64,000 nucleotides of DNA from positions 1,612,001 to 1,676,000 of the forward strand of contig NZ_CP021422.1 of the NCBI RefSeq assembly GCF_002201475.1, written 5' to 3'. Made by a program: the position numbers and the translations under genes. Under the pieces are notes generated by a model, which was not told the origin of the DNA, did not search any database, and saw only the letters and a program-made list of their open reading frames with translations. Source of the stretch: Acutalibacter muris (GTDB lineage Bacteria; Bacillota; Clostridia; Oscillospirales; Acutalibacteraceae). Positions 32,510-40,991 of the stretch are shown in pieces. Within the stretch, counting starts at the first letter, position 1, and the number at the start of each line of letters is the position of its first letter.

Positions 32510-33457
32510 ATGAATTCATTCGCGTTATTGTCGTCCATGCCGAATTTTGGAGCCATTGGCGGTGTGCTGGTTCTTGTGGTGCTGATAGTATTTCTATTGC
32601 TGGTGATAATCTCCAATATCAAGATAGTGCCCCAGGCCCACGCATATGTAGTGGAGCGCCTGGGAGCTTTCCACGCGGCTTGGAACACTGGGCTGCATAT
32701 CACCATACCCTTCATTGACCGCATAGCGAAGAAGGTCAGCCTTAAGGAACAAGTAATAGACTTCCCTCCCCAGCCGGTTATCACAAAGGACAACGTGACA
32801 ATGCAGATAGACACGGTGGTATATTTCCAGATAACCGACCCGAAGCTTTACGCATACGGTGTGGAGAACCCCATCTCCGCCATTGAGAACCTGAGCGCCA
32901 CCACTCTCAGGAATATCATCGGCGAGATGGAACTGGATCATACCCTGACCTCTCGTGACGTTATCAATTCCAAGATAAGGGTCATCCTGGACGAGGCCAC
33001 GGACCCCTGGGGAATCAAGGTGAACCGGGTAGAGCTGAAGAATATCATCCCGCCCAGGGAGATACAGGACTCCATGGAGAAGCAGATGAAGGCTGAGCGT
33101 GAACGCCGGGCGAAGATACTGGACGCTGAAGGTGAAAAGCGCAGCGCCATACTGATTGCCGAGGGCGAAAAAGAGTCGGCGGTGCTTAGAGCCGAGGCTG
33201 TGAAGGAGACCAAGATCCGGGAGGCCCAGGGCGAAGCGGAGGCTATCCTCTCGGTGCAGCGGGCCATGGCCGATGCCATCAAGCTGATGAATGAAGCCAA
33301 TCCCAGCGAACAGGTCATTGCCCTAAAGAGTCTGGAGGCGTTCCAGACCGCAGCGGATGGGCGCGCAACAAAAATTATTGTGCCGTCAAATATCCAAAGC
33401 CTAGCCGGACTGGCAACGTCGGTTAAAGAAATATTCGATAGTGAAACATCTAAATAA
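32510..33457 (+). CDS. SPFH/Band 7 (stomatin-like) membrane protein
   Basis: A 315-residue QmcA/stomatin-like protein. An N-terminal helix (~15-36) precedes the Band 7 domain ('VVERLGAFHAAWNTGLHI', 'DNVTMQIDTVVYFQI', 'TTLRNIIGEMELD', 'WGIKVNRVELKNI'). A long charged coiled coil (~190-250) with 'AEGEKRSAILIAEGEKESA' follows. Such proteins oligomerise as rings or lattices in membrane microdomains and modulate membrane proteases. It forms a two-gene operon with the NfeD-like gene, ended by a strong terminator. Confidence 0.93.
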   Translation: MNSFALLSSMPNFGAIGGVLVLVVLIVFLLLVIISNIKIVPQAHAYVVERLGAFHAAWNTGLHITIPFIDRIAKKVSLKEQVIDFPPQPVITKDNVTMQIDTVVYFQITDPKLYAYGVENPISAIENLSATTLRNIIGEMELDHTLTSRDVINSKIRVILDEATDPWGIKVNRVELKNIIPPREIQDSMEKQMKAERERRAKILDAEGEKRSAILIAEGEKESAVLRAEAVKETKIREAQGEAEAILSVQRAMADAIKLMNEANPSEQVIALKSLEAFQTAADGRATKIIVPSNIQSLAGLATSVKEIFDSETSK

Positions 33458-33467
33458 TAATTTTATT

Positions 33468-33502
33468 GCAAGGCCCCTTGTTTACTGGGGGCTTTGCTTT
33501 TT
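33468..33502 (+). terminator. Terminator of the nfeD-SPFH operon
   Basis: GCAAGGCCCC (33468-33477) pairs with the GGGGCTTTGC region (33487-33497), followed by a T run. Confidence 0.85.
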
Positions 33503-33585
33503 CCCTATTTTTTAATCAACCGTATAATGAAGCGGCCATGAAGGGCATAATATAAAAGTAAATTACCCGAAAGAGAGGGCTTTCC

Positions 33586-34611
33586 ATGGATAAGATTAAG
33601 GTTGTACAGTATGGCTGCGGTAAGATGGCAAAATATGCCCTGCGGTATCTCTATGAAAAAGGCGCGCAGATCGTGGGGGCTATCGATGTAGACCCCAATA
33701 TAGTGGGTATGGATGTGGGCGATTACGTTGGTCTGGGCGTTAAGACCGGCGTTGTTATCTCCGGCGACGCGGACAAGGTGCTGGACGAGTGCGACGCCGA
33801 CGTGGCTATTGTTACGCTTTTCAGTTTCATCAGTGATATTTATGACCATGTGGAAAAATGTGTGCGCCGGGGTATTAACGTAATCACTACCTGTGAAGAG
33901 GCCATTTACCCATGGACTACCTCCGCTGCGCAGATAAACCGGCTGGACGCTCTGGCAAAGGAGACCGGCTGCACCATCACAGGTTCTGGTATGCAGGACA
34001 TCTTCTGGATAAACATGGTGGCTATGGCCGCCGCGGGCTGCCATAAGCTCGAAAAAATTAGAGGGGCTTACAGCTATAATGTAGACGAGTACGGCATGGC
34101 TCTGGCAAAGGCACACGGCTGCGGACTCTCCCTACAGGAGTTTGAGAAGGAGATAGCCCCTCCTGCCGGATTCGAGCCCTCATATGCCTGGAACGCCGCC
34201 GAGGCCATATGCAATAAGCTGGGGCTTACCATAAAGTCCATTGATCAGAAGCACGTGCCATGCGTAATCGATAAAGATATCTATTCAGATACGTTGGACA
34301 GGACCATTGAAGCGGGAAAATGTATCGGCATGTCCGCCGTGGTGACTATCGAGACTATGCAGGGTATCACGGTGGAGGAGGAGACTATTGGCAAGGTCTA
34401 TGGCCCCGGCGACGGAGACCAGTGCGACTGGTGGTTCACCGGCGAACCCGACGCCGAGTACCATGTGGTAAAGCCGGCTACGGTGGAGCACACCTGCGCC
34501 ACGGTGGTAAACCGCCTGCCCTCGCTGCTCCGTGCTCCTGCGGGCTTCGTGAGCGCCGACCAGTTGGAGCCCGTAACCTATTTGACCTATCCTATGGAGT
34601 ATTATCTGTAA
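33586..34611 (+). CDS. DapB-like/2,4-diaminopentanoate dehydrogenase-family NAD(P) oxidoreductase
   Basis: A 341-residue dehydrogenase with a Rossmann N-terminus ('[14 protein letters not shown]', 6-19) and a C-terminal domain typical of the dihydrodipicolinate-reductase-like family that includes 2,4-diaminopentanoate dehydrogenase of clostridial ornithine degradation ('[13 protein letters not shown]', '[16 protein letters not shown]'). The rest of the ornithine pathway is not in the window, so the substrate may be another amino or imino compound. GAGAGGG precedes the ATG. It is a single-gene unit ended by a strong hairpin. Confidence 0.75.
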   Translation: MDKIKVVQYGCGKMAKYALRYLYEKGAQIVGAIDVDPNIVGMDVGDYVGLGVKTGVVISGDADKVLDECDADVAIVTLFSFISDIYDHVEKCVRRGINVITTCEEAIYPWTTSAAQINRLDALAKETGCTITGSGMQDIFWINMVAMAAAGCHKLEKIRGAYSYNVDEYGMALAKAHGCGLSLQEFEKEIAPPAGFEPSYAWNAAEAICNKLGLTIKSIDQKHVPCVIDKDIYSDTLDRTIEAGKCIGMSAVVTIETMQGITVEEETIGKVYGPGDGDQCDWWFTGEPDAEYHVVKPATVEHTCATVVNRLPSLLRAPAGFVSADQLEPVTYLTYPMEYYL

Positions 34612-34633
34612 CAAACTAAAAAACCAAAGCTTG

Positions 34634-34670
34634 AAGCGCCGGGAGGGGTCTATCGTCTCCCGGCGCTTTT
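34634..34670 (+). terminator. Terminator after the DapB-like gene
   Basis: AAGCGCCGGGAG (34634-34645) pairs with CTCCCGGCGCTT (34657-34668) and is followed by T. It probably also serves the convergent regulator gene. Confidence 0.85.
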
Positions 34671-34687
34671 GTGATCGAGCCGGCGCG

Positions 34688-35308
34688 CTATACCAGCTGG
34701 TACTGGCCCTTTCCAAGCTTTTCAAGCACACCCTGCTCACAGAGCTTGCGCACCACTCTTTGCAGCTGGCTGCGGCTGCAATGAAGCTGCAGGATTCCAA
34801 CCTTCATCCCATGCAGTGTGTGGTCCGGCTGAAGATCCCGGAGAAATGCCACCAGCTTTTCCTCCACCGGCTGGGCGGGGTTGCCCATCTGGAAGAACAT
34901 ATGAAATTTATCTGCCACGCTGTGAAGAAGGAAGTTTAGGAACCTGACGTCCTTCTCCAGCGACTCCCTGTGCCGTGTTGTTGAAAGGGACACACAGAGC
35001 ACCTCCTCCAGCGCCTCAGTGTAAAAGGGAAGGGGCTCTTTTCTGATAAACTCAACGTCGCCCAGAAGTACGGAATGTCCGGCCAGGTATACGGAAAAGC
35101 TGCTGCCGTCCTCTCGCAGTCCATAGATGCTGACCCTGCCGCGCGCCAGGAACAGAAGCTGATCCATAGGCTTGAAGGGGGCCACTAGCAGCTCGCCCTT
35201 ATGGTATTCGACCAGATGGAACTGCAGCCCCAAAGAATCAAAATGGCCGGAAATACCCATTTTCTCTAATGTGGTTTTTAATAATTCCCGGTCGGATATA
35301 TACTCCAT
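34688..35308 (-). CDS. Crp/Fnr-family transcriptional regulator
   Basis: A 206-residue Crp/Fnr regulator. An effector-binding beta barrel (~15-130; 'LLFLARGRVSIYGLREDGSS', 'GHSVLLGDVEF') is joined by a dimerisation helix to a C-terminal winged helix-turn-helix ('LQLHCSRSQLQRVVRKLCEQ'). The cAMP-contact motif RxS is not evident, and no FNR-type cysteines are clustered, so the ligand is unknown. ATG 35308 has AAGGTG seven bases upstream; a GTG nine bases earlier overlaps that site. It is divergent from the C-glycoside cluster, with a near-perfect palindrome between them. Confidence 0.88.
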   Translation of the reverse strand: MEYISDRELLKTTLEKMGISGHFDSLGLQFHLVEYHKGELLVAPFKPMDQLLFLARGRVSIYGLREDGSSFSVYLAGHSVLLGDVEFIRKEPLPFYTEALEEVLCVSLSTTRHRESLEKDVRFLNFLLHSVADKFHMFFQMGNPAQPVEEKLVAFLRDLQPDHTLHGMKVGILQLHCSRSQLQRVVRKLCEQGVLEKLGKGQYQLV

Positions 35309-35330
35309 TTTTATCACCTTTTTTGATTTA

Positions 35331-35348
35331 TTGTAGCATATGATACAA
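35331..35348 (+). promoter_or_regulatory. Candidate Crp-like operator between regulator and C-glycoside cluster
   Basis: TTGTAGCATATGATACAA is an 18-bp palindrome with one mismatched pair. The -10-like TATTAT at 35369-35374 has no -35; with a start near 35381, the palindrome centre falls about -41.5, the class II activator position. Confidence 0.55.
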
Positions 35349-35428
35349 CCAAAAGCAAGGGGTTATGGTATTATTATATAAATCAGGTGGAGAGATCCAC
35401 AAATCGGAAAAACATAGGAGGAACTATT

Positions 35429-36535
35429 ATGAGCAAACTGAAGATCGGGGTCGTGGGCTGCGGTGGTATTGCAAACCAGAAGCACTTCCCGGCCATGAAG
35501 GCAAACAGCGACCTGTGCGAGATCGTGGCCTTCTGCGACATTATCAAGGAGCGGGCCGAGAAGGGCGCTGCGGAATACGGAGCAGAGGGGGCAAGGATAT
35601 ATGAGGACTACCACGACCTGCTGGCCGACAGCGAGGTTGAAGTTGTTCACGTGCTTACCCCCAACGTGGCCCACTGCCCGATAACCGTGGCGGCTTTCGA
35701 GGCCGGTAAGCATGTCTACTGCGAGAAGCCCATGGCCCACAATACAGACGACGCCAAGGCCATGCTGGAGGCATGGAAGAAGTCCGGCAAGCAGTTTACC
35801 ATCGGCTATCAAAACCGTTTCCGGCCCGAGGTACAGAACCTGAAGAAGGCCTGCGAGGCCGGGGAACTGGGCGACATCTACTATGGCAAAGCCCATGCCG
35901 TGCGCCGGCGTGCTGTACCCACCTGGGGCGTGTTCCCGGATAAGTCCAAGCAGGGCGGCGGGCCGCTGATTGATATCGGCACCCATGCCCTGGACTTGAC
36001 CCTGTGGATGATGGATAACTATGAGCCGCAGAGCGTTTCCGGCAGTGTGTTTTACAAGCTGGGAAATCTGCCTCAGGCTACCGAGGGTAACCTCTTCGGC
36101 CCCTGGGACCCGGAGACCTACGAGGTGGAGGACAGCGCCATGGGCTTTATCAAGATGAAGGATGGTACTGCTATCGCTCTCGAGGCTGCATGGGCCATCA
36201 ATATGACCGAGTCCAGGGAGGCCAGCACCACTCTCTGTGGTACCAAGGCAGGCGCGGAGATCTACTCCGGCATGAGCTATCCCGACAACAAGCTGGTCTA
36301 TAACCGGGGCCGTCACGGCCAGCTGATGAACGAGGAGATTGCTGGCGGCGGTTCTATAGCCTACTTTGAGGGCGGCGCTTCCGCTCCGGGGGTGGTGGAT
36401 AACCGTCAGTGGCTGGAGGCCATTATTAACGGCACCGAGCCGGTGGTGAAGCCCGAGCAGGCCTTTGTGGTGACTCAGATACTTGAGGCAATCTATCAGT
36501 CCGCAGAGTCCGGGAAGGAAATTATCCTTGGCTAA
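35429..36535 (+). CDS. Gfo/Idh/MocA oxidoreductase, DgpA-like (C-glycoside 3-oxidation)
   Basis: A 368-residue Gfo/Idh/MocA NAD-dependent oxidoreductase. The Rossmann motif is '[14 protein letters not shown]' (7-20), the catalytic 'EKP' is at 99-101 (Lys100), and '[14 protein letters not shown]' (177-190) supplies Asp182 and His186. In gut C-glycoside degradation, DgpA-type enzymes oxidise C3 of the glucosyl group so that the C-C bond can be broken. The two genes downstream encode the expected cleavage subunits, which supports this role. ATG 35429 follows TAGGAGG by seven bases; an earlier in-frame start overlaps the promoter. Confidence 0.82.
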   Translation: MSKLKIGVVGCGGIANQKHFPAMKANSDLCEIVAFCDIIKERAEKGAAEYGAEGARIYEDYHDLLADSEVEVVHVLTPNVAHCPITVAAFEAGKHVYCEKPMAHNTDDAKAMLEAWKKSGKQFTIGYQNRFRPEVQNLKKACEAGELGDIYYGKAHAVRRRAVPTWGVFPDKSKQGGGPLIDIGTHALDLTLWMMDNYEPQSVSGSVFYKLGNLPQATEGNLFGPWDPETYEVEDSAMGFIKMKDGTAIALEAAWAINMTESREASTTLCGTKAGAEIYSGMSYPDNKLVYNRGRHGQLMNEEIAGGGSIAYFEGGASAPGVVDNRQWLEAIINGTEPVVKPEQAFVVTQILEAIYQSAESGKEIILG

Positions 36536-36546
36536 GGGGGAGAACC

Positions 36547-37419
36547 ATGTATCAGTACGATAAAGAGGGGCCCAAGCGTGGCGTGGCGTTGTACAGCTAC
36601 TCTGCGGAGTTCGGTCTGACAAAGACCTTGGAGGACTGCTTTGAGGATATACACGATATGGGCGCCCACGGCATAGAAATTCTGGCCAACACACACATTG
36701 AAAACTATCCGTATCCCACTGAAGAATGGGTCGAGAAGTGGCGGCGGCTCTGTGACAAGTATGAGCTGGTGCCAGTGGAGTACGGCCACTGGATAGACAG
36801 CCATGTGCTGGGCGGCCGGGAGTTGACCACAGAGGAATCCGTTGAAATGCTGGAGCGCGACCTGCGCCTGGCTCATAGGCTGGGCTTTACGGTATTGCGC
36901 ACCAAGATGCCCGTCATCAACGACGCTTTGGAACCGGTGGAGAATTGGCGGGAGATAATAAAGGCCGCGCTGCCCCTAGCGGAGAAGCTGGGCCTGGTGA
37001 TGTGTCCGGAGATCCACACGCCGTCTAACCTAAAGGGCAAGATGGTCCAGGACTATGTGGAGTTTATCCAGAAGACCGGCACCAAGAATTTCGGGCTGAA
37101 TATCGACTTTTCCGTGTTCCGCAATCGCTTCGCCGATGGCGAGTGGCGCAGCCCGGATTTTCATCCCAACGAGCCGGAGGACATTGTGCCGCTGCTGCCC
37201 TACATAGCCTGCTGCCACGCCAAGTTCAACCACATGAGCGACGAGTTTGAGGAGACCACCCTCCCATATCCGAAAATCATCAAGCTGTTGCAGGACAATG
37301 AGTGGGACGGCTATCTCCTAAGCGAATACGAGGGCGCGGACAAGTACGACCCCGGCTATGAGGTGGGGCAGACTCTGCGCAAACAGCATATCATGCTGAA
37401 AAATCTCTTGGGCGACTGA
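36547..37419 (+). CDS. C-glycoside deglycosidase alpha subunit-like TIM-barrel protein (DgpC/DfgA type)
   Basis: A 290-residue xylose-isomerase-like TIM-barrel protein. Candidate metal ligands are Glu155 with His157 ('CPEIHTPS'), Asp187 ('LNIDFSVF'), His224 ('CCHAKFNHM') and Glu260 ('LLSEYEG'). On its own it would be called a sugar phosphate isomerase. With the small subunit following 13 bases downstream, it fits the alpha subunit of the C-glycoside deglycosidase, which eliminates the aglycone from a 3-oxo-C-glycoside. It starts 11 bases after the oxidoreductase behind AAGGGGGAG. Confidence 0.8.
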   Translation: MYQYDKEGPKRGVALYSYSAEFGLTKTLEDCFEDIHDMGAHGIEILANTHIENYPYPTEEWVEKWRRLCDKYELVPVEYGHWIDSHVLGGRELTTEESVEMLERDLRLAHRLGFTVLRTKMPVINDALEPVENWREIIKAALPLAEKLGLVMCPEIHTPSNLKGKMVQDYVEFIQKTGTKNFGLNIDFSVFRNRFADGEWRSPDFHPNEPEDIVPLLPYIACCHAKFNHMSDEFEETTLPYPKIIKLLQDNEWDGYLLSEYEGADKYDPGYEVGQTLRKQHIMLKNLLGD

Positions 37420-37432
37420 GGAGGGCAGATTT

Positions 37433-37873
37433 GTGGAGAGAGAAGTTATTCAGTCCGTTGGATTCCGAAATATAGTGGAAAACGGTGAAGTTATAGGCTT
37501 TCAGCTAAAGCTCCGTCTGCCCTATTATAGGGGCGTATTCCTCAGCCAGCTGCGCCCGGGCACACTGACGGTGGACGGGGAGAACTTTACAAAGGAGCAG
37601 ATCACCTGGTGCCTCCAGGGCGAGGAATACACCGCCGAAGAAATGGCGGAGGATTTCAAGACCCACTGGAACCCCACTGAAACAGCGGTGCTAAAGGTGA
37701 AGAAGCCCGGCGGGCTTACCCAGGGTTATCACGATCTGAAGTATGGGTTCTGCTTCACCTCCAGCTATATGCCTCCCGTCATGCAGGCCGCGCTGGACCC
37801 GGATAAAGAGAGCTTTGTGTTTATGCCTGAGTTTGGACATCATGTGAACGAGCGGAGACTGATTATAGTCTAA
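37433..37873 (+). CDS. C-glycoside deglycosidase beta subunit-like protein (DgpB/DfgB type)
   Basis: A 146-residue beta-rich protein matching the C-glycoside deglycosidase beta subunit family (formerly a DUF). 'GFQLKLRLPYYRGVFLSQL', 'VDGENFTKEQITW' and the C-terminal 'PEFGHHVNERRLIIV' are the recognisable parts. In characterised systems it forms a heteromer with the TIM-barrel subunit and is needed for C-C bond cleavage. GTG start at 37433 with GAGGAGGG upstream. This gene is what separates the cluster from ordinary inositol or sugar oxidation operons. Confidence 0.8.
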   Translation: MEREVIQSVGFRNIVENGEVIGFQLKLRLPYYRGVFLSQLRPGTLTVDGENFTKEQITWCLQGEEYTAEEMAEDFKTHWNPTETAVLKVKKPGGLTQGYHDLKYGFCFTSSYMPPVMQAALDPDKESFVFMPEFGHHVNERRLIIV

Positions 37874-37888
37874 GCTGCAATAAATTGG

Positions 37889-37915
37889 AAAGAGGAGGGA
37901 GCCCTCCTCTTTTTC
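37889..37915 (+). terminator. Terminator of the C-glycoside cluster
   Basis: AAAGAGGAGGG (37889-37899) pairs with CCCTCCTCTTT (37902-37912), followed by more T. Confidence 0.8.
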
Positions 37916-37919
37916 ATGC

Positions 37920-38090
37920 TCATTTGTCCGGGTGTTCAAACAGCCGCATTAGCAGTTCTTTGCCGGCGGTAACGGCGGTCTCACAGGTCTTTGTGTCCTC
38001 CTTCCAGATCGTTTCCGCGCCCCACATACACTCGAACCACAGCTTTCCAAAAGGAGTAAACGTGAGCTTTTGCTCGTTGCGTAGAGATAT
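37920..38090 (-). pseudogene. 3' remnant of an unidentified gene
   Basis: On the minus strand a ~57-codon frame ends at TGA (37920-37922). It reads like real protein: 'NEQKLTFTPFGKLWFE', then 'CMWGAETIWKEDTKTC', ending 'LLMRLFEHPDK'. It has no start codon or ribosome site and meets a stop upstream near 38150. I take it as the surviving C-terminus of a deleted gene; the family was not recognised. The rest of the 37874-38271 gap holds only the terminator and the promoter below. Confidence 0.4.
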
Positions 38091-38174
38091 TTTCTGATTT
38101 TTGGGCCTTATATTTCCATTTTTACTTTGCAGTACCGATTTTTTGCGTTATATTTGTCAAGGCAAAAATATTAC

Positions 38175-38203
38175 TTGACAAAATTATTGGTTTATAGTAT
38201 ACT
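38175..38203 (+). promoter_or_regulatory. Promoter of the secreted hypothetical gene
   Basis: TTGACA (38175-38180), a 17-base spacer and TATACT (38198-38203) in AT-rich DNA. Confidence 0.75.
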
Positions 38204-38271
38204 TATTTTGTTCAAATCATAGAGATGGGTAGTGCCTTATCTCACACAGATTAGGAAAGGAGGTGAAATCG

Positions 38272-38823
38272 ATGAAAAAGCGGGTGAAAATCATCTTAGC
38301 GGCATATGCGGCGTTCAATGTGCTGCTGGTAGCTGTGGCAGGAGGGCTGTTTGCAGAGGCCAGCGAAAAGGCCAAGTGGGGTCCGCCGCTTCGGCTGGAG
38401 GTACCGCAGCATATAAACGTGGGGTATTTGCGGATGGATCCAAAGTTCTCGGAGGACGAATATTGGCTTCCTAAAGATTATGTGGAGTACGAATTCCTGG
38501 AACATGTCCCCGACGGGCGGCCCAAACAGAAAGAAGATGTGATAAGAGTCAAACGGACTGTTTCTGAAACAGCACCGGTTGACAGGTTGCGCGACCCGCA
38601 GCCGGAAGGGGTATATGAAGCCTTATATTGGTTCTGCGAAGAGGACGGATATTGGTACTTGGTCTGTGACCCCGATTTCGTGGTGCAAGCCAGCGCTTCC
38701 CCCCTAACACCCGGTGAAAGGATTATTGAGTATGGCGTCCCTTCCGCCATCGTGTCCCGGCCGGGCTTGTACAAGCTTGTCATGCTAAATGAATTGGGCT
38801 CTTTCGACTTTGAGGTGAAGTGA
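38272..38823 (+). CDS. Secreted or membrane-anchored hypothetical protein
   Basis: A 183-residue protein with an N-terminal hydrophobic helix (~5-27) after 'MKKRVK', ending 'GLFAEASEKA', a plausible signal cleavage region. The rest is soluble and rich in Pro and aromatic residues ('YWFCEEDGYWYLVCDPDF'), and ends in a beta-like 'PGLYKLVMLNELGSFDFEV'. No family was recognised. AAAGGAGGTG lies seven bases before ATG 38272; GTG 38263 in frame overlaps that site. Lower GC than the flanks. It sits ahead of a broken trypsin-like protease and may have been its partner. Confidence 0.65.
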   Translation: MKKRVKIILAAYAAFNVLLVAVAGGLFAEASEKAKWGPPLRLEVPQHINVGYLRMDPKFSEDEYWLPKDYVEYEFLEHVPDGRPKQKEDVIRVKRTVSETAPVDRLRDPQPEGVYEALYWFCEEDGYWYLVCDPDFVVQASASPLTPGERIIEYGVPSAIVSRPGLYKLVMLNELGSFDFEVK

Positions 38824-38858
38824 CACTAAAAACAATTAAAGAAAGGATGGATCAGATA

Positions 38859-39535
38859 ATGAAAAAAGCACCTGCCTTCTTGGCGACCGTTTTAACGATA
38901 CTGACGTAGAAAAAGGGACTGGATTTCTGATAAATAATAGGTACCTATTCACTGCGACGCATATAGTTTACAAACCAGAATATGCACAGAACGGAAGAAA
39001 CGGATACGCGAAACATGTGGCAGTGTATCCAGGCGCTTCAAACGGAGATAGGCCGGTCTATAGAAAAGCCACACGCTATTGGATAGGTGGGGATTACAAA
39101 GACAATTGCTCTGTTGATAATGGCGATTATCTAAACTTAGGGATGTTTGACGATTGGGCTGTGATTGAACTGGAATCAAGTCTTTCACTTAACATAAGCT
39201 GCCTCAATGTGCGAGCAACCAACTCTTTTTCCGACATGAAAGGGAAAACCTATAAGAGCCAGGGATATCCAGAGGAATTGCAAACTGCCGCCGGATGGGG
39301 TAGTTGGACTATGTATAAGACTTCAGGGACCATCTATCAAGTTATGTCTGCTCCGCGCTTTTTACCCGTAGCGTGTTCGGAAAACATAAAAATCACCCCA
39401 GGGCAGAGCGGTTCACCATTATATCGAGACGGGGCCGCGGAAGCAATAGCTGTGGCCAACAGTCCAACTATCAGTTGTTTCATTCTCATCAACGACTGGC
39501 TATATAACGAAGTCCAAGAGAGGTGGTCCGTATAG
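38859..39535 (+). pseudogene. Trypsin-like serine protease, frameshifted near the signal peptide
   Basis: An ATG at 38859 (or 38847) behind AAAGAAAGG begins a signal-like 'MKKAPAFLATVLTILT' that runs into a TAG. The mature domain continues in another frame. 'GTGFLINNRYLFTATHIVY' holds the catalytic His, 'DDWAVIELE' the Asp and 'PGQSGSPLY' the Ser, so the S1-type triad is intact. It ends at 39535. The prodomain seems deleted, and no start with a ribosome site exists in the protease frame. Homologues are secreted V8-like endopeptidases. Probably a recent pseudogene; a sequencing error is the alternative. Confidence 0.65.
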
Positions 39536-39673
39536 ACTTTCGGAAGACCTGCTGATATAGATGCTGTCTGCACGGCTTTTTGGCACCTTTTTTGAGGACA
39601 GGCATATACTAAAATTAGGCCCGGCTTTATGTACGAGAGCTGGAGCCACACGAATTTTGGAGGTAATCCAAGC

Positions 39674-40906
39674 ATGAAAATGAAGATCTATTCGGGTTCC
39701 TCGTATCCTTACGGCAACGGCTGCTGTGAGCCGCTGCCCTGTCCGCCTGTCTGCTGCCCGCCGCCATGCCCGCCCTGTCCGGCCGGCGGCCCCACTGGCC
39801 CGACCGGGCCTACCGGCCCAACAGGTCCTACCGGGGCAACAGGCCCGACGGGGGCCGCCGGAGAGACTGGACAGATCGGGCCTACCGGGCCCACCGGAGC
39901 TAACGGCAATACCGGCCCGACGGGAGCCGTTGGCCCCACCGGGGCGAACGGTCTTGCAGGCCCTACTGGCCCTAGAGGTGACACAGGCCCGGCGGGCGCT
40001 CCCGGTGTAGATGGAGCTACAGGTCCCACCGGCCCCACTGGAACGGCGGGTGCGACAGGCGCTACCGGTGCCGCAGGAGCAGCCGGAGCTACAGGTCCCA
40101 CCGGCCCGACAGGCGCGGCGGGAGCCACCGGGGCGAATGGTGTAACCGGCCCCACAGGCCCCACCGGTGCCGCAGGAGCAGCCGGAGCTACAGGTCCTAC
40201 CGGCCCGACAGGTGCGGCGGGAGCTACCGGGGCGAATGGTGTAACCGGCCCCACAGGCCCCACCGGTGCAGCAGGAGCAGCCGGAGCTACAGGTCCCACC
40301 GGCCCGACAGGCGCGGCGGGAGCTACCGGGGCGAATGGTGTAACCGGTCCCACCGGGGCTACTGGAGCCACCGGGGAAAACGGAGCCACAGGCCCCACAG
40401 GCCCCACCGGTGCAGCAGGAGCAGCCGGAGCTACAGGTCCCACCGGCCCGACAGGAGCGGCAGGAGCCACCGGGGCGACAGGGCCCACAGGTCCCACTGG
40501 GGAAGCTGTTACAGCGGCGTCCATGAGCGCGTCAAATACCACCGGGCAGACCTTAACAGTGATCCTGGGCGGCACGCCTGTGCCGCTGCCAAACGCCCAG
40601 AGCCTTGACGGATTCACTGCTAACGGTGCAAACACGGTGTTCACTGTGCCGCAGACCGGGACTTACCTGATCACTTATCATGTGAACCCCACGGTGGCTG
40701 TAGCGATGACGTCTCAGGTGCTCCGAAACGGCACGGCTATTCCGGGCTCAGTACGTTCACCTGTAGCCACCGTAAGCTATGAAGCCACGGTTATCACTCC
40801 ACTGACAGCAGGCGATACTTTAACACTCCAGTTGTCAGGAGTTGCCGCGGCGGTAGTCTTGCAAGGCGGGTCAGGCGCTTCGCTGACAGCGGTTAGGTTG
40901 GCTTGA
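39674..40906 (+). CDS. Collagen-like (GPT-repeat) BclA-type surface protein
   Basis: A 410-residue protein with three parts. A Cys/Pro-rich head carries '[20 protein letters not shown]' (17-36). About 79 Gly-X-Y triplets, mostly GPT, GAT and GAA, run from ~39 to 276. A C-terminal ~134-residue domain, '[18 protein letters not shown]' to the end, resembles the BclA C-terminal jelly roll that trimerises. BclA proteins form hair-like filaments on exosporium surfaces, and the Thr residues are glycosylation sites. ATG 39674 follows GGAGG by ten bases. The Cys-rich head could anchor it to the spore crust. The next gene is a glycosyltransferase. Confidence 0.88.
   Translation: MKMKIYSGSSYPYGNGCCEPLPCPPVCCPPPCPPCPAGGPTGPTGPTGPTGPTGATGPTGAAGETGQIGPTGPTGANGNTGPTGAVGPTGANGLAGPTGPRGDTGPAGAPGVDGATGPTGPTGTAGATGATGAAGAAGATGPTGPTGAAGATGANGVTGPTGPTGAAGAAGATGPTGPTGAAGATGANGVTGPTGPTGAAGAAGATGPTGPTGAAGATGANGVTGPTGATGATGENGATGPTGPTGAAGAAGATGPTGPTGAAGATGATGPTGPTGEAVTAASMSASNTTGQTLTVILGGTPVPLPNAQSLDGFTANGANTVFTVPQTGTYLITYHVNPTVAVAMTSQVLRNGTAIPGSVRSPVATVSYEATVITPLTAGDTLTLQLSGVAAAVVLQGGSGASLTAVRLA
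40085..40381 (+). repeat. 99-bp tandem repeats within the collagen-like gene
   Basis: A 99-base (33-codon) unit beginning GGAGCTACAGGTC recurs at 40085, 40184 and 40283 with few changes. A fourth, displaced copy begins near 40427 after 144 bases. Such repeats allow length change by recombination. Confidence 0.85.
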
Positions 40907-40928
40907 CAGACCGCTTTTCCCATGCTGG

Positions 40929-40956
40929 AAAGCCTCCTATCTTTTGGAGGCTTTTC
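40929..40956 (+). terminator. Terminator of the collagen-like gene
   Basis: AAAGCCTCC (40929-40937) pairs with GGAGGCTTT (40946 on), followed by T. Confidence 0.8.
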
Positions 40957-40991
40957 TGCATTTATTCACTGTTATGAAATGGGGGAGGACA

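Noticed and set aside
35363..36694. A 443-codon antisense frame over the DgpA-like gene
   Set aside because: The sense oxidoreductase has all catalytic motifs; the antisense frame also crosses the regulatory region.
40085..40500. Regular direct repeats considered as a CRISPR array
   Set aside because: They are 99-base in-frame coding repeats of Gly-X-Y without unique spacers, and no cas genes are present.
39709..40644. A 311-codon antisense frame of GPV/APA repeats over the collagen-like gene
   Set aside because: It is the mirror of the GPT-repeat coding strand; the sense frame has the ribosome site, head domain and BclA-like tail.
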